From: Leptospira limi
Lineage (GTDB): Bacteria; Spirochaetota; Leptospiria; Leptospirales; Leptospiraceae
Direction of reading: 5' to 3'
Assembly: GCF_026151395.1 (NCBI RefSeq)
Contig: NZ_JAMQPV010000001.1
Location: 124,001-188,000, forward strand
DNA: 64,000 nt
The first letter of the stretch is position 1. Each line of letters starts with the position of its first letter. Of this stretch, positions 55,869 through 63,762 are shown in pieces. The translations under genes were made by a program, and so were the position numbers. The notes under the pieces were generated by a model. The model was given only the letters and a program-made list of their open reading frames with translations. It did not search any database and was not told the DNA's origin.

Positions 55869-57476
55869 ATGAATTCAAAAATAAAATTTAAAACTATTTC
55901 GAATCTCACATTACAATTCTTTCTGATACTTGGCCTTCTAACCCAGTGCACCTTGGATCTCAACAATCCAAAAGATCCAAGGTCTCGTGGTTTTTTCGAA
56001 ACAGCACTATGGGAAGAATACTTACGAGGGTTATGTAATACAGATTTACGTGGAACCATTCGATTTGGATCGGGTACTTACAAAATTTATCCCTATCAAC
56101 TGTTGAAACTGAAGAGCGGGAACTTCTTAGTGACTGCGGGAGTATTTGAGTCAGTCTCTTGGAATGGCAATCCTAATGGAAAAAATTTTTCCTATTCGGG
56201 TACACCAGGAACAGATATAAATGCGATTATTTTTTTAATCAATGGAAAATCGTTCCAAGTGGAATGGTTAGATTATTTAGGAATCATAACAGTTGCTTCG
56301 GATGATAAATCTACAGTTCCAGCAGTTGAATTGTCAAATGGAGACATTGTGACTTCGGCCTATGTGAAAAGTACATCACAAGGCAGTCCCATCTCAAGTA
56401 AATCAAACATCAATTCGTTACATATGGTGCGATATAATCAAAGTGGAAATCGAGTATGGAATACTTATCTAGATAAGGCTGACAATTCCATTGTCGAGAG
56501 TAGATTTGTACTTATTACGGACGAAGGAGACAACATTCATTTCTTTTTTAATGGCGTTGGGATTTCAATGACACCTGATACTGTTGGATTCGGTGAATTT
56601 CCTTCCATGGTTGTTCCATCTGACGCAACTAATACAGGAAACAAAGAAATTGGTTGGGGAGTCATCTCGCAATCAGGTAATCCAATCAAACAAAGATACT
56701 TACCTTCTTACGGCCAAACCATCATAAAAGATGCAACCTACCTTGGTGAAGGAACGATTCTTATCTTTGGTGGTGCTGAGGACAATTATATAGGTTACAC
56801 TGGTCATCCATTACCATCTTATAATTTCCAAAGACCAATGGTAACAAAACTCTCAACTAGTAATTTTGATATGGTAAATACTACTTATCTTGGAACCAAT
56901 AGCACAAATCATACACTTGGTTATATTTCAGAAGCAATCATTGCCTCCGATGGAGTTTATACAACAGGAGTTTCAGCTGGAGATTTTGGTTCATCTTTTC
57001 ATTCCTTCCAACTTTATTCTGGCACGACATCCTTTCGAAATGCGATCTTTTCCAAATTTGATCGAAATGGCAATTTAATATGGAATCAATTCTTAGGTTC
57101 AACATTATCTGATATAGTTGAATTAGCACCGAAATTAAGTTATCTATCATCCAATAATTTATTAAAGGCTTATACTTTTTCGCCAGTTAGTGGTGCATTA
57201 TTTACTGGATTTTCCATTCCAATTACAGGTAAAGGTATCAATCCATACCAAAAAACAACACTCAATATTGCTGGTGCAAATGGTTATTACCAATCGATTC
57301 ACTATGAAACTGGCTTAAATAATTTTCCTCCAACGTCAGAGGATTTGTTAACCAATGTTGCTGTAGCCAAAGAGTCTTGTGGGGGTAGAATGGTACGTCT
57401 GCAAAATACAATCGATATTAATACTGAAATAGGGACGATGGAGGTCACAACAAGGCCCGCATACGAAGAACCGTAG
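55869..57476 (+). CDS. Lipoprotein with beta-propeller-like repeats (paralogue B)
   Basis: About 535 residues from the ATG at 55869, which opens a lipoprotein signal (ILGLLTQC). It is paralogous to the preceding gene: LDLNNPKDPRSRGFFETALW at the mature N-terminus, MVRYNQSGNRVWNTYLDKAD, FSKFDRNGNLIWNQFLGST, and AKESCGGRMVRLQNT near the end, matching EVCSGKLVRLNYT. The shared Cys near both C-termini may pair with one near residue 45. A TTG start at 55815 would hide the signal peptide and is rejected. Confidence 0.75.
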   Translation: MNSKIKFKTISNLTLQFFLILGLLTQCTLDLNNPKDPRSRGFFETALWEEYLRGLCNTDLRGTIRFGSGTYKIYPYQLLKLKSGNFLVTAGVFESVSWNGNPNGKNFSYSGTPGTDINAIIFLINGKSFQVEWLDYLGIITVASDDKSTVPAVELSNGDIVTSAYVKSTSQGSPISSKSNINSLHMVRYNQSGNRVWNTYLDKADNSIVESRFVLITDEGDNIHFFFNGVGISMTPDTVGFGEFPSMVVPSDATNTGNKEIGWGVISQSGNPIKQRYLPSYGQTIIKDATYLGEGTILIFGGAEDNYIGYTGHPLPSYNFQRPMVTKLSTSNFDMVNTTYLGTNSTNHTLGYISEAIIASDGVYTTGVSAGDFGSSFHSFQLYSGTTSFRNAIFSKFDRNGNLIWNQFLGSTLSDIVELAPKLSYLSSNNLLKAYTFSPVSGALFTGFSIPITGKGINPYQKTTLNIAGANGYYQSIHYETGLNNFPPTSEDLLTNVAVAKESCGGRMVRLQNTIDINTEIGTMEVTTRPAYEEP

Positions 57477-57564
57477 TTGATTTTTTTAAATTTTTTTTCC
57501 AAATTTTGTCACAACCGACAAATCCAGTTGTCACAAGAGAGAAAGGAATCATTAGGAGGATTCA

Positions 57565-57942
57565 ATGAAACTCACTTCTCTCATATTGACTGGATTTGTT
57601 GCGGTAGAACATGTATTTATATTGGTATTGGAAATGTTCTTATGGAAAACAGAATTTGGAATGAAAGTATTCCAACTCACACCTGAAACAGCGGAAATCA
57701 CTGCAAAACTCGCAAAAAACCAAGGTTTGTACAATGGGTTTTTGGCTGCAGGATTGTTTTGGGCACTGTTTTTCATCAAAGAACAAAACCAAAAATTCCA
57801 AACGATTTTGTTTTTTCTCGTTTGTGTTGTGGTGGCGGGGATTTATGGATCTGCAACTGCAAAATTTTCGATTTTGTTTTCGCAAGGATTACCCGCATTT
57901 TTAGCATTAGTTGTACATTGGTTGGCCAATCATAAACGATGA
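57565..57942 (+). CDS. DUF1304-family membrane protein
   Basis: A 125-residue protein with four membrane helices matching DUF1304: VAVEHVFILVLEMFLWKTEFG, AKNQGLYNGFLAAGLFWALFF, and VVVAGIYGSATAKFSILFSQGLPAFLAL. The function is unknown. An excellent ribosome site (TAGGAGG) precedes it. Its stop overlaps the sigma factor start (ATGA, 57939-57942), so this small membrane protein is the partner gene of the sigma factor. Confidence 0.9.
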   Translation: MKLTSLILTGFVAVEHVFILVLEMFLWKTEFGMKVFQLTPETAEITAKLAKNQGLYNGFLAAGLFWALFFIKEQNQKFQTILFFLVCVVVAGIYGSATAKFSILFSQGLPAFLALVVHWLANHKR

Positions 57943-58811
57943 TCGAAGATCCACATATCGCTCTTTTAGAGAGTTGTTTACAAGGTAAAACTAAGGCGTT
58001 GGAAGAGTTGGTAAAATTCTTCCAACCAAAAGTTTTTTCCTTAGCTCTAAAATTTTTATGGAACCCTGAAGATGCAGAGGATGCCACACAAGAAATTTTA
58101 GTTAAAGTGATTACAAATCTGGGTGGATTTCGAAGAGAGAGCAAACTATCCACTTGGATTTATAAGATTGCCAGTAACCACCTCATCAATGTTAAAAAGT
58201 CAAATCTAGAAACAAAACACATTCACTTTAGAAACATCCGTGATGAATTACACAAAACTCAATACAATATACCTTCTCATTCAATGGATCACTCCGGATC
58301 CAATTTAGAAGAGGATTCAAATTCTGATGTTTCGAATATGGTTTTACATGTGCAAGTAGCTTGTACATATGCGATGTTACAAAGTTTAACTCGTAAGTAT
58401 AGGATGGCTTATTTATTGGGAGATGTATTTTCAATTTCGAGTGAAGAAGGTGGACTCGTAATGGGAATTAAACCTGAATCCTATCGACAATTATTATCAA
58501 GAGCAAGAAACCAATTAGAACAATTTTTGGGAAAAGAATGTAGTTTAAGTAAGAGTACAAATCCATGCCAATGTAAAAACAGAATTCGTTATGCAACTAA
58601 GGTTGGAAGGATTCGATCCTATTTAAAATTATCGGAACAGATGAAACTCGATGGTAGATGGAAACAGATGAAACCTCTATTACCAGAAACTACCAAAATC
58701 CGAAAGGCAGCTGAAATTTACAGAAACCAACCAAATTTTTTACCTAAAAAAAACCAATTAGAAAGTATTCGAACTTTGTTAAACAACTCGTTTCCATTCT
58801 CTGCAAGTTGA
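57939..58811 (+). CDS. ECF-type RNA polymerase sigma factor with C-terminal extension
   Basis: A 290-residue sigma-70-family factor. Region 2 is at about 25-90 (VFSLALKFLWNPEDAEDATQEILVKV, then FRRESKLSTWIYKIASNHLIN). Region 4 is at about 145-200 (LQSLTRKYRMAYLLGDVFSISSEEGG...YRQLLSRARNQL). An extra ~85 residues follow, including NPCQCKNR, which may bind metal or regulate activity. No anti-sigma gene is adjacent; the coupled upstream gene is DUF1304. Its last ~20 codons overlap, on the other strand, a remnant of an AraC gene end. Confidence 0.88.
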   Translation: MIEDPHIALLESCLQGKTKALEELVKFFQPKVFSLALKFLWNPEDAEDATQEILVKVITNLGGFRRESKLSTWIYKIASNHLINVKKSNLETKHIHFRNIRDELHKTQYNIPSHSMDHSGSNLEEDSNSDVSNMVLHVQVACTYAMLQSLTRKYRMAYLLGDVFSISSEEGGLVMGIKPESYRQLLSRARNQLEQFLGKECSLSKSTNPCQCKNRIRYATKVGRIRSYLKLSEQMKLDGRWKQMKPLLPETTKIRKAAEIYRNQPNFLPKKNQLESIRTLLNNSFPFSAS

Positions 58812-58846
58812 ATTTCTATAAATTCGTTTATAAGCTTTGGAAAAGA
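58727..58846. repeat. Direct repeat, left copy (sigma 3' end / AraC 3' end)
   Basis: This block recurs at about 60365-60485. From 58755 to 58845 I count about six mismatches in some 90 bp. A one-base difference lies in an A-run further left. Confidence 0.85.
58779..58845 (-). pseudogene. Remnant of an AraC-type gene 3' end
   Basis: Read on the minus strand, this piece encodes FSKAYKRIYRNSTCREWKRVV and a stop. It matches the end of the intact AraC protein (FSKAYKRIYGNSPSREWKRVV). Nothing further upstream on this strand resembles the regulator, so it is a fragment. It lies wholly antisense to, or just past, the sigma factor end. Confidence 0.75.
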
Positions 58847-58918
58847 AATCTAAATGGAAATCTCCGTCAAAGGCAAACTATTACAATTGTTAATAGTTTG
58901 TTAGATCAAAATTTAATA

Positions 58919-58945
58919 ATTCTAGGGACATTTTGTCCCTAGAAT
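58919..58945 (-). terminator. Terminator of the small lipoprotein pair
   Basis: A 12-bp perfect stem, ATTCTAGGGACA / TGTCCCTAGAAT, with a 3-nt loop. It lies 8 bp past the stop at 58953, and T-rich DNA follows on the minus strand. Confidence 0.8.
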
Positions 58946-58952
58946 GGAAAGT

Positions 58953-59339
58953 TTATTTTCCTTTTTTAGTCGGAGCTTGTTTTTCAATCCAACCATCACC
59001 AACGAGCTCATATTTCACTTCTCCGTATAAGAAAAAGTAATAAGAACTTGAGTTGATTTGAGTATTTGTTAAAAACTCAACTCCGTTTTCCTTGCAAGCT
59101 TTTTGAATCACTTCTGAACTCATTCGGGATGCTCTAGTATCACCTAATGGAAACAATACAAAAGGAATTGAATATTCCGCTTTAATTGTCTGCGGTTTTT
59201 TCTCATAATCTTTATTAAAATCGATTTCTTTTTCTGAAAGAAATGCATAGTTTCCTTGGACACTAACACAATTCGCAACAAACATAAAAGAAAACAAAAT
59301 CACAACGATTAAAACAACTTTATTTTTTAATGCCTTCAA
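58953..59339 (-). CDS. Small lipoprotein, unknown function
   Basis: A 128-residue lipoprotein (FVANC at about residue 24). The start is TTG (59339), supported by AGGAGG 8 nt upstream. The mature part is small and mixed (EIDFNKDYEKKPQTIKAEYSIPFVLFPLGDTRASR, then EVIQKACKENGVEFLTN and a strand-rich end). That is similar in outline to small TRL-like or YajI-type envelope lipoproteins, but I cannot name it. It is the second gene of a pair with a 1-bp gap and has a strong terminator. Confidence 0.7.
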   Translation of the reverse strand: MKALKNKVVLIVVILFSFMFVANCVSVQGNYAFLSEKEIDFNKDYEKKPQTIKAEYSIPFVLFPLGDTRASRMSSEVIQKACKENGVEFLTNTQINSSSYYFFLYGEVKYELVGDGWIEKQAPTKKGK

Positions 59340-59340
59340 C

Positions 59341-59694
59341 TTACTTTCCTCCTTTTGTCAACTTCCAACATTCAGCCACTACACTATAACTTTCAGTTGC
59401 AATAAATGCCTGCTCGTTTCTTGAAAAATTCAACTGAACATTTTTTGCCAAATCGCAGGAATTTTTTGTTTGTGCTTCATCTAAAAGAGTAGAGTAGTTT
59501 TTATACTCTCCAATCTTAATTCCTATAATATAAAATACAACATTAACAGCCGTCACGGAACTATTAATTAACTCATATTTTACGTTTTTACCAGTGACAA
59601 CTGGCTTTGTACTCATAAACTTAACGGTAGGTGTGCTACAGTTAACCATTGCAATTGTTAATATTGCAATGAAGAATAATGATATTTTTCTCAT
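59341..59694 (-). CDS. Small lipoprotein, unknown function
   Basis: A 117-residue lipoprotein (AMVNC at about residue 19) with a beta-rich mature part (KFMSTKPVVTGKNVKYELINSSVTAVNVVFYIIGIKIGEY) and two further cysteines (NSCDLAKN, AECWKL) that may pair. A GAGGAG ribosome site precedes the ATG. It is transcribed with the next small lipoprotein. The pair lies in the ~1.6-kb block between the two copies of the sigma/AraC direct repeat. Confidence 0.7.
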   Translation of the reverse strand: MRKISLFFIAILTIAMVNCSTPTVKFMSTKPVVTGKNVKYELINSSVTAVNVVFYIIGIKIGEYKNYSTLLDEAQTKNSCDLAKNVQLNFSRNEQAFIATESYSVVAECWKLTKGGK

Positions 59695-60340
59695 TCGTTT
59701 CTCCTCGCCTGCAATTAGAAAATAGAGAAGTTGTTATACGTCAACAAAAAAGTAAACACCAATTAACAAAAGCAAATACCCTCCAGTGAAATTACGATCT
59801 ACTTGAATTGAATTTTCTTTCGGTGTTAGTTGGATTTGATTAGCGCTTGTGAAGCTGGAGTTTGACCACACGGTTTAGGAATCACAACCTTAACAAGTCG
59901 TGCCTCTTTTGAATGAGACAATAATTTATTTGGTCTTGTAAAAATGTAGGGTATTTCGCTTTTTTACTAGCGATTCACAAAATTTACCTACCTGTCGTGC
60001 TTTGGAAACTTTACCCTAATTTATTAATAAGGTCGAGATCTGAAGTATAGTAGATAAACCATTCTTTGGTAGCCAATACAATGCCCAAATCCAAGTTCCA
60101 AAAAAGTTTGGCTTTTTTTCGAATCGAATATCCATTTAGCGAATGATTTTGCCTCAAACAAAAATATCCCAAACATGAGGGCCGTACAAGTAAAACTAGG
60201 TTAGAATATGGAATATTCCGATTGGGAGTAAGTTCGAGGAATCATTGATTTTGCAAACTTTGATCAAATAGAATTGATTGTACCCACGAATTTGAAAAAC
60301 AAATCCGAAAAATAATTATGAAATTAAAAACAGGTTTTTT
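59695..60340. other. Gene-poor stretch
   Basis: It holds the promoter region of the small lipoprotein pair at its left end. The rest is AT-rich DNA with no credible gene on either strand. Broken short frames near 60270-60340 may be decayed coding sequence. Confidence 0.5.
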
Positions 60341-60447
60341 AAGAAAGCTCCAAAAACTTTCGATACCAACCAACATTTTTATCCAAAAAAATCAATTAGA
60401 AAGTATTCGAACTTTATTACACAACTCGTTTCCATTCTCTGCTAGGT
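60341..60447 (+). pseudogene. Remnant of an ECF sigma factor 3' end
   Basis: Frame pieces KAPKTFDTNQHFYPKK and, after a one-base shift in an A-run, NQLESIRTLLHNSFPFSAR plus a stop match the end of the intact sigma factor (RKAAEIYRNQPNFLPKKNQLESIRTLLNNSFPFSAS). The rest of a sigma gene is not seen to the left. Its end overlaps the 3' end of the AraC gene, just as in the left copy. Confidence 0.75.
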
Positions 60448-60485
60448 GAATTTCCATAAATTCTTTTATAAGCTTTGGAAAAAGA
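60365..60485. repeat. Direct repeat, right copy (sigma 3' end / AraC 3' end)
   Basis: This partner of 58727-58846 spans the end of the intact AraC gene on the minus strand and the sigma remnant on the plus strand. Confidence 0.85.
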
Positions 60486-61313
60486 GAAAGCTGATGCATA
60501 ACCTACATTTTGTGCAATTTCCTCTAAACCCATATTCCCTTTTTGAAATAAAACTTTTGCTTTTTCCATACGCAGTTTTGCCAAATACTCCATTGGAGGA
60601 ATTCCCAATACATCCCGAAATTTGTTAGCTAGGTTTGCGCGAGATACCCCAGTTTCTTTTGCGAGTGATTCGATTGTCCAATCCTTTGCATATGCATTGT
60701 GAAGTTTTTCTAAAGCATACAATACTGTTTTATCATGAAAGGCTTTGATCCAACCAGAAGGTGAATTTTCCTCTTGTTGTAACCAAATACGAATCATATA
60801 GTACAGCATAATGTCTGTTAATCTTTGTACAATTAAGTCAGTTCCAAGATTTAGCTCTAGTTCTTTCGAAAGGATTTGAATAAAATCTTCAAGCGAGTGG
60901 TGTTTTTGGATACTTTCATATGGAATATAGATAAAATCTGGTAACTCCATGAGAAGTGGGTGGACAGGTCCATTAGGCACTTCATACCGAACGGATACAA
61001 AGGTAGTGACTGGAATTTGCTCTTTCTTTTGGTTATTTTTCTCATTCAAAAATCGTTCAATGGTAACAACTTTTGCTTTTGGATCAGATAATAACTCGTG
61101 TTGTATCCCTCTTGTGATAAATAATAAATCACCTTTTTTGAGTGGGATTAATTTATTTCCTATTCTCGCATAACAACTGCCTTGTGTCACTACATGGAAT
61201 CCGCCACTTTTTTCGCAAGGGAAGTGAAATCCAAAACTATCGAAGATTTGGCCTTTGGACAAAAGGTCATTTTTCCAACCTGCAGAAAATAGAATGTCTG
61301 AGAGTAAATCCAT
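60417..61313 (-). CDS. AraC-family transcription regulator with cupin domain
   Basis: A 298-residue regulator. Residues about 10-190 form a cupin effector domain (SGGFHVVTQGSCYARIGNKLIPLKKGDLLFITRGIQHEL). Residues about 200-298 hold two helix-turn-helix motifs (WTIESLAKETGVSRANLANKF and MGLEEIAQNVGYASAFSFSKAYKR). It is divergent from the NmrA-like gene across a 165-bp gap and probably regulates it. Its 3' end lies in the direct repeat shared with the sigma gene end. Confidence 0.92.
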   Translation of the reverse strand: MDLLSDILFSAGWKNDLLSKGQIFDSFGFHFPCEKSGGFHVVTQGSCYARIGNKLIPLKKGDLLFITRGIQHELLSDPKAKVVTIERFLNEKNNQKKEQIPVTTFVSVRYEVPNGPVHPLLMELPDFIYIPYESIQKHHSLEDFIQILSKELELNLGTDLIVQRLTDIMLYYMIRIWLQQEENSPSGWIKAFHDKTVLYALEKLHNAYAKDWTIESLAKETGVSRANLANKFRDVLGIPPMEYLAKLRMEKAKVLFQKGNMGLEEIAQNVGYASAFSFSKAYKRIYGNSPSREWKRVV

Positions 61314-61353
61314 AGGTAAAAATTAGCAATTCTCTACCATTTGTCTATTAATT

Positions 61354-61399
61354 TATACTTTTGGATATATTTTTAATATTTTTCGACATAGAAAGTATA
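61354..61399. promoter_or_regulatory. Inverted repeat in the araC-NmrA promoter region
   Basis: TATACTTT (61354-61361) and AAAGTATA (61392-61399) form 8-bp arms separated by 30 bp. They lie just ahead of a likely -10 element (TATATAA, about 61430) for the NmrA-like gene. This is a candidate operator for the AraC protein, inferred from position only. Confidence 0.45.
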
Positions 61400-61478
61400 G
61401 TTTTTTGTGATACACTGATTATATAAGATTCAAAAGAAGAATTAGAAAATTGAATCTGAGGAAATAAGGTAACAAACG

Positions 61479-62327
61479 ATGAAAGTATTTGTATATGGTG
61501 GATCAGGTCTTGTTGGTGGGTATCTCGTCAAAGAATTACAGAAAAAAGGTCATGAAGTTTTTGCTGGTTCTAGAAAACCGGAAGCACAAACAAAAGAAAC
61601 CAACCTGAATTGGGTGGTAGCAGATTCAAAGGATCCCAAAAAAGGGATAGAAATTTTAGAATCAGTGGATGCTGCATTTTTTTTAAGCCCTCCTGGTGAA
61701 ACAAACCAATATGAAATTCTTTCTCCTTGGATTGAAAAAGCAAAACAAGTTGGATTGAAAAAAATTGTACTGATGACAGCGATGGGAGTGGACCATGCAC
61801 CACCAGAAGCACCTTTCCGAAAAACAGAAATCTTATTAGAAGGATCTGGCCTTTCTTGGAACATCATAAGACCAAATTGGTTTATGCAAAACTTTCATAC
61901 GTTTTGGATTGCAGGCATCAAACAGGATCAAAAGATTTATTTTCCTGGAGGAAATGCAAATGTTAGTTTTATAGATGCGAGAGACATTGCATCCGTTGCT
62001 TCCGTACTATTGACTACTAATGATTTTCAAAAACAGGCACTCACACTCACTGGAAAAGAATCCATTGATCATTACCAAGTAGCAAAGAATTTATCGTCTG
62101 TTAGTGGGAAAAACATTGAATACAATGATGTTGATCCAAAGGTTTTTGAAAATTCTTTGGTATCCGCTGGACTATCAAAAGATTATGCGGCTTTTTTAGT
62201 GATGATTGCAGGTGCGTTAAAAGAAGGATTCTCAGCGCCTATCATTGATACTGTCAAACAAATCACTGGAAACGATCCAATATCATTTCAAAAATATGCA
62301 GAAGACCATGCGAGTGCTTGGAAATAA
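61479..62327 (+). CDS. NmrA-like NAD(P)-binding oxidoreductase
   Basis: A 282-residue atypical short-chain dehydrogenase of the NmrA/QorB kind. It starts MKVFVYGGSGLVGGYLVKELQ (dinucleotide motif GGSGLVGG). Further landmarks are AAFFLSPPGETNQYEIL, LMTAMGVDHAPPEAPFRKTEILLEGSGLSWNIIRPNWFMQNF, and VSFIDARDIASVASVLL. The classic YxxxK pair is not evident, which fits a quinone/NADPH-sensor or reductase role. It is divergent from the AraC regulator, its probable controller. AAATAAGG precedes the start. Confidence 0.88.
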   Translation: MKVFVYGGSGLVGGYLVKELQKKGHEVFAGSRKPEAQTKETNLNWVVADSKDPKKGIEILESVDAAFFLSPPGETNQYEILSPWIEKAKQVGLKKIVLMTAMGVDHAPPEAPFRKTEILLEGSGLSWNIIRPNWFMQNFHTFWIAGIKQDQKIYFPGGNANVSFIDARDIASVASVLLTTNDFQKQALTLTGKESIDHYQVAKNLSSVSGKNIEYNDVDPKVFENSLVSAGLSKDYAAFLVMIAGALKEGFSAPIIDTVKQITGNDPISFQKYAEDHASAWK

Positions 62328-62408
62328 AAAACAATTCTAAATCATTTCCCCCTTACCCACAAACTATAAAATCTTTTAGGATGTGGGTAAGAGATTTATG
62401 CATTCCTA

Positions 62409-63608
62409 TCATTCAGCGATCAAAATTCTGCTTGAGGCTCCCCCTTTTGGGTCTTCCAAAATATTCCTAAGTAATAATTTTTGAAACGGAAGAAATACGG
62501 ATCCACTTACATTCACAAAGTTTTTATAAAATTTTTTCGTTGGGATTACTTTCTTTTGTTTTAATGTTTTGGGATCATATATATTTAGTCCAGAATTACG
62601 AACCCAAACCAGTTCCCCTTCTTTCCAAAATCCTAATCGATGGCCGTGAGTACCCCACTTCGTTTTTTTGACATCGTTTAAGTTGCCTGTATTATAAATT
62701 CTCACTTCACCAGTATCGGAAGCAGCCATATACAAAGTTTTTCCATCCTTTGAAAAACAGATTCCATAAGGAGTGGAAGGGATTGAAAACGATTGGAATG
62801 TATTGGTATCTAATTGTAATAAATAACCAAGTGGGTCTCGATTTTGAAACGCTTCTGCATAGGCTGCAATGACAATTTGATTTGATTCTGGATGGAATTC
62901 AGGTGTATACGGGTAAAATCTAGATTTGTATTCCTTTAGTTTCGTTAAGTTTTGATTTTGAATTTTGTAAATGAAGGCAGATACATCTTCTGATACATCA
63001 TCTTTAAGATCTGCATCCACAGCGAATGTAAAATAAGCTGCTTGGTCTTTTTCAGAATAACCGATGTAAGAACTTTGTGCAAAGGATTTTGAATCCTCCT
63101 CTGAGATCTCAAAGATAGGTTCCACCACATCGATGTTATTTGCAGTTAAATCCCAACCTACATAGTAGTATTTTTTTGTTTTTGATGATTTTGCTTTGTT
63201 TTCAAGGATAAATCCTGCACGATGATTTCCTTCTTCGTAATATAAAAATTCGTAGATAGTTAGAGGGAGACGTTTGCCTTTGTTCTCGATTTGGCCAATA
63301 AAATCTGTGGTATGCGTCAGATAGTATGCTTCTAATGGGATGGATTTATAAATTTTTTGTTTTGAGGTTGTATCGTAAAAATAGATTCCAGGTTCATCAA
63401 AATCAGCAGTTTTCCCAATATAAATCCACTTACCACCATTGACAAAATATGGATTAGTTGATTCTACAAATGTTGGTCGAACATCAAAATTGGTATTGTA
63501 CACAAACTCCGATTCAATTGTTTGTGCAAACAAACTGCCAACAAAAAAGAAACAAATAACACTCGTAACAAAGTATGGAAACATCATTCTCTCCCAATGT
63601 TTGGACAT
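62409..63608 (-). CDS. Exported beta-propeller-like protein, unknown function
   Basis: About 391-399 residues with a signal peptide ending SLFAQ. The start may be 63608, or the ATG pair at 63587/63584 that follows GGGAGAG. The mature protein has WD/YVTN-like strands (GGKWIYIGKTADFDEPGIYFYDTTSKQ, TPYGICFSKDGKTLYMAASDTGEVRIYN, GELVWVRNSGLNIYDPKTLKQ), suggesting a periplasmic or surface propeller. No enzyme motif is seen. It stands alone. Confidence 0.72.
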   Translation of the reverse strand: MSKHWERMMFPYFVTSVICFFFVGSLFAQTIESEFVYNTNFDVRPTFVESTNPYFVNGGKWIYIGKTADFDEPGIYFYDTTSKQKIYKSIPLEAYYLTHTTDFIGQIENKGKRLPLTIYEFLYYEEGNHRAGFILENKAKSSKTKKYYYVGWDLTANNIDVVEPIFEISEEDSKSFAQSSYIGYSEKDQAAYFTFAVDADLKDDVSEDVSAFIYKIQNQNLTKLKEYKSRFYPYTPEFHPESNQIVIAAYAEAFQNRDPLGYLLQLDTNTFQSFSIPSTPYGICFSKDGKTLYMAASDTGEVRIYNTGNLNDVKKTKWGTHGHRLGFWKEGELVWVRNSGLNIYDPKTLKQKKVIPTKKFYKNFVNVSGSVFLPFQKLLLRNILEDPKGGASSRILIAE

Positions 63609-63762
63609 GGAGAATCACACTATCTCAAATTTGTTCTTTTTACAACTCAAGTTTGTAAATTTTTTTCTAAATTCTACTAAAAATCTAAATTGGGAATCGG
63701 TTCTTATTCCGTTGAATCAATGCAAATCTAAACATTTCTCTTCGAGTGAAACAAATCGATCG

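Noticed and set aside
54062..57476. Possible single broken gene split into two frames
   Set aside because: Each frame has its own lipoprotein signal, full-length body and matching C-terminal motif, so they are two paralogues.
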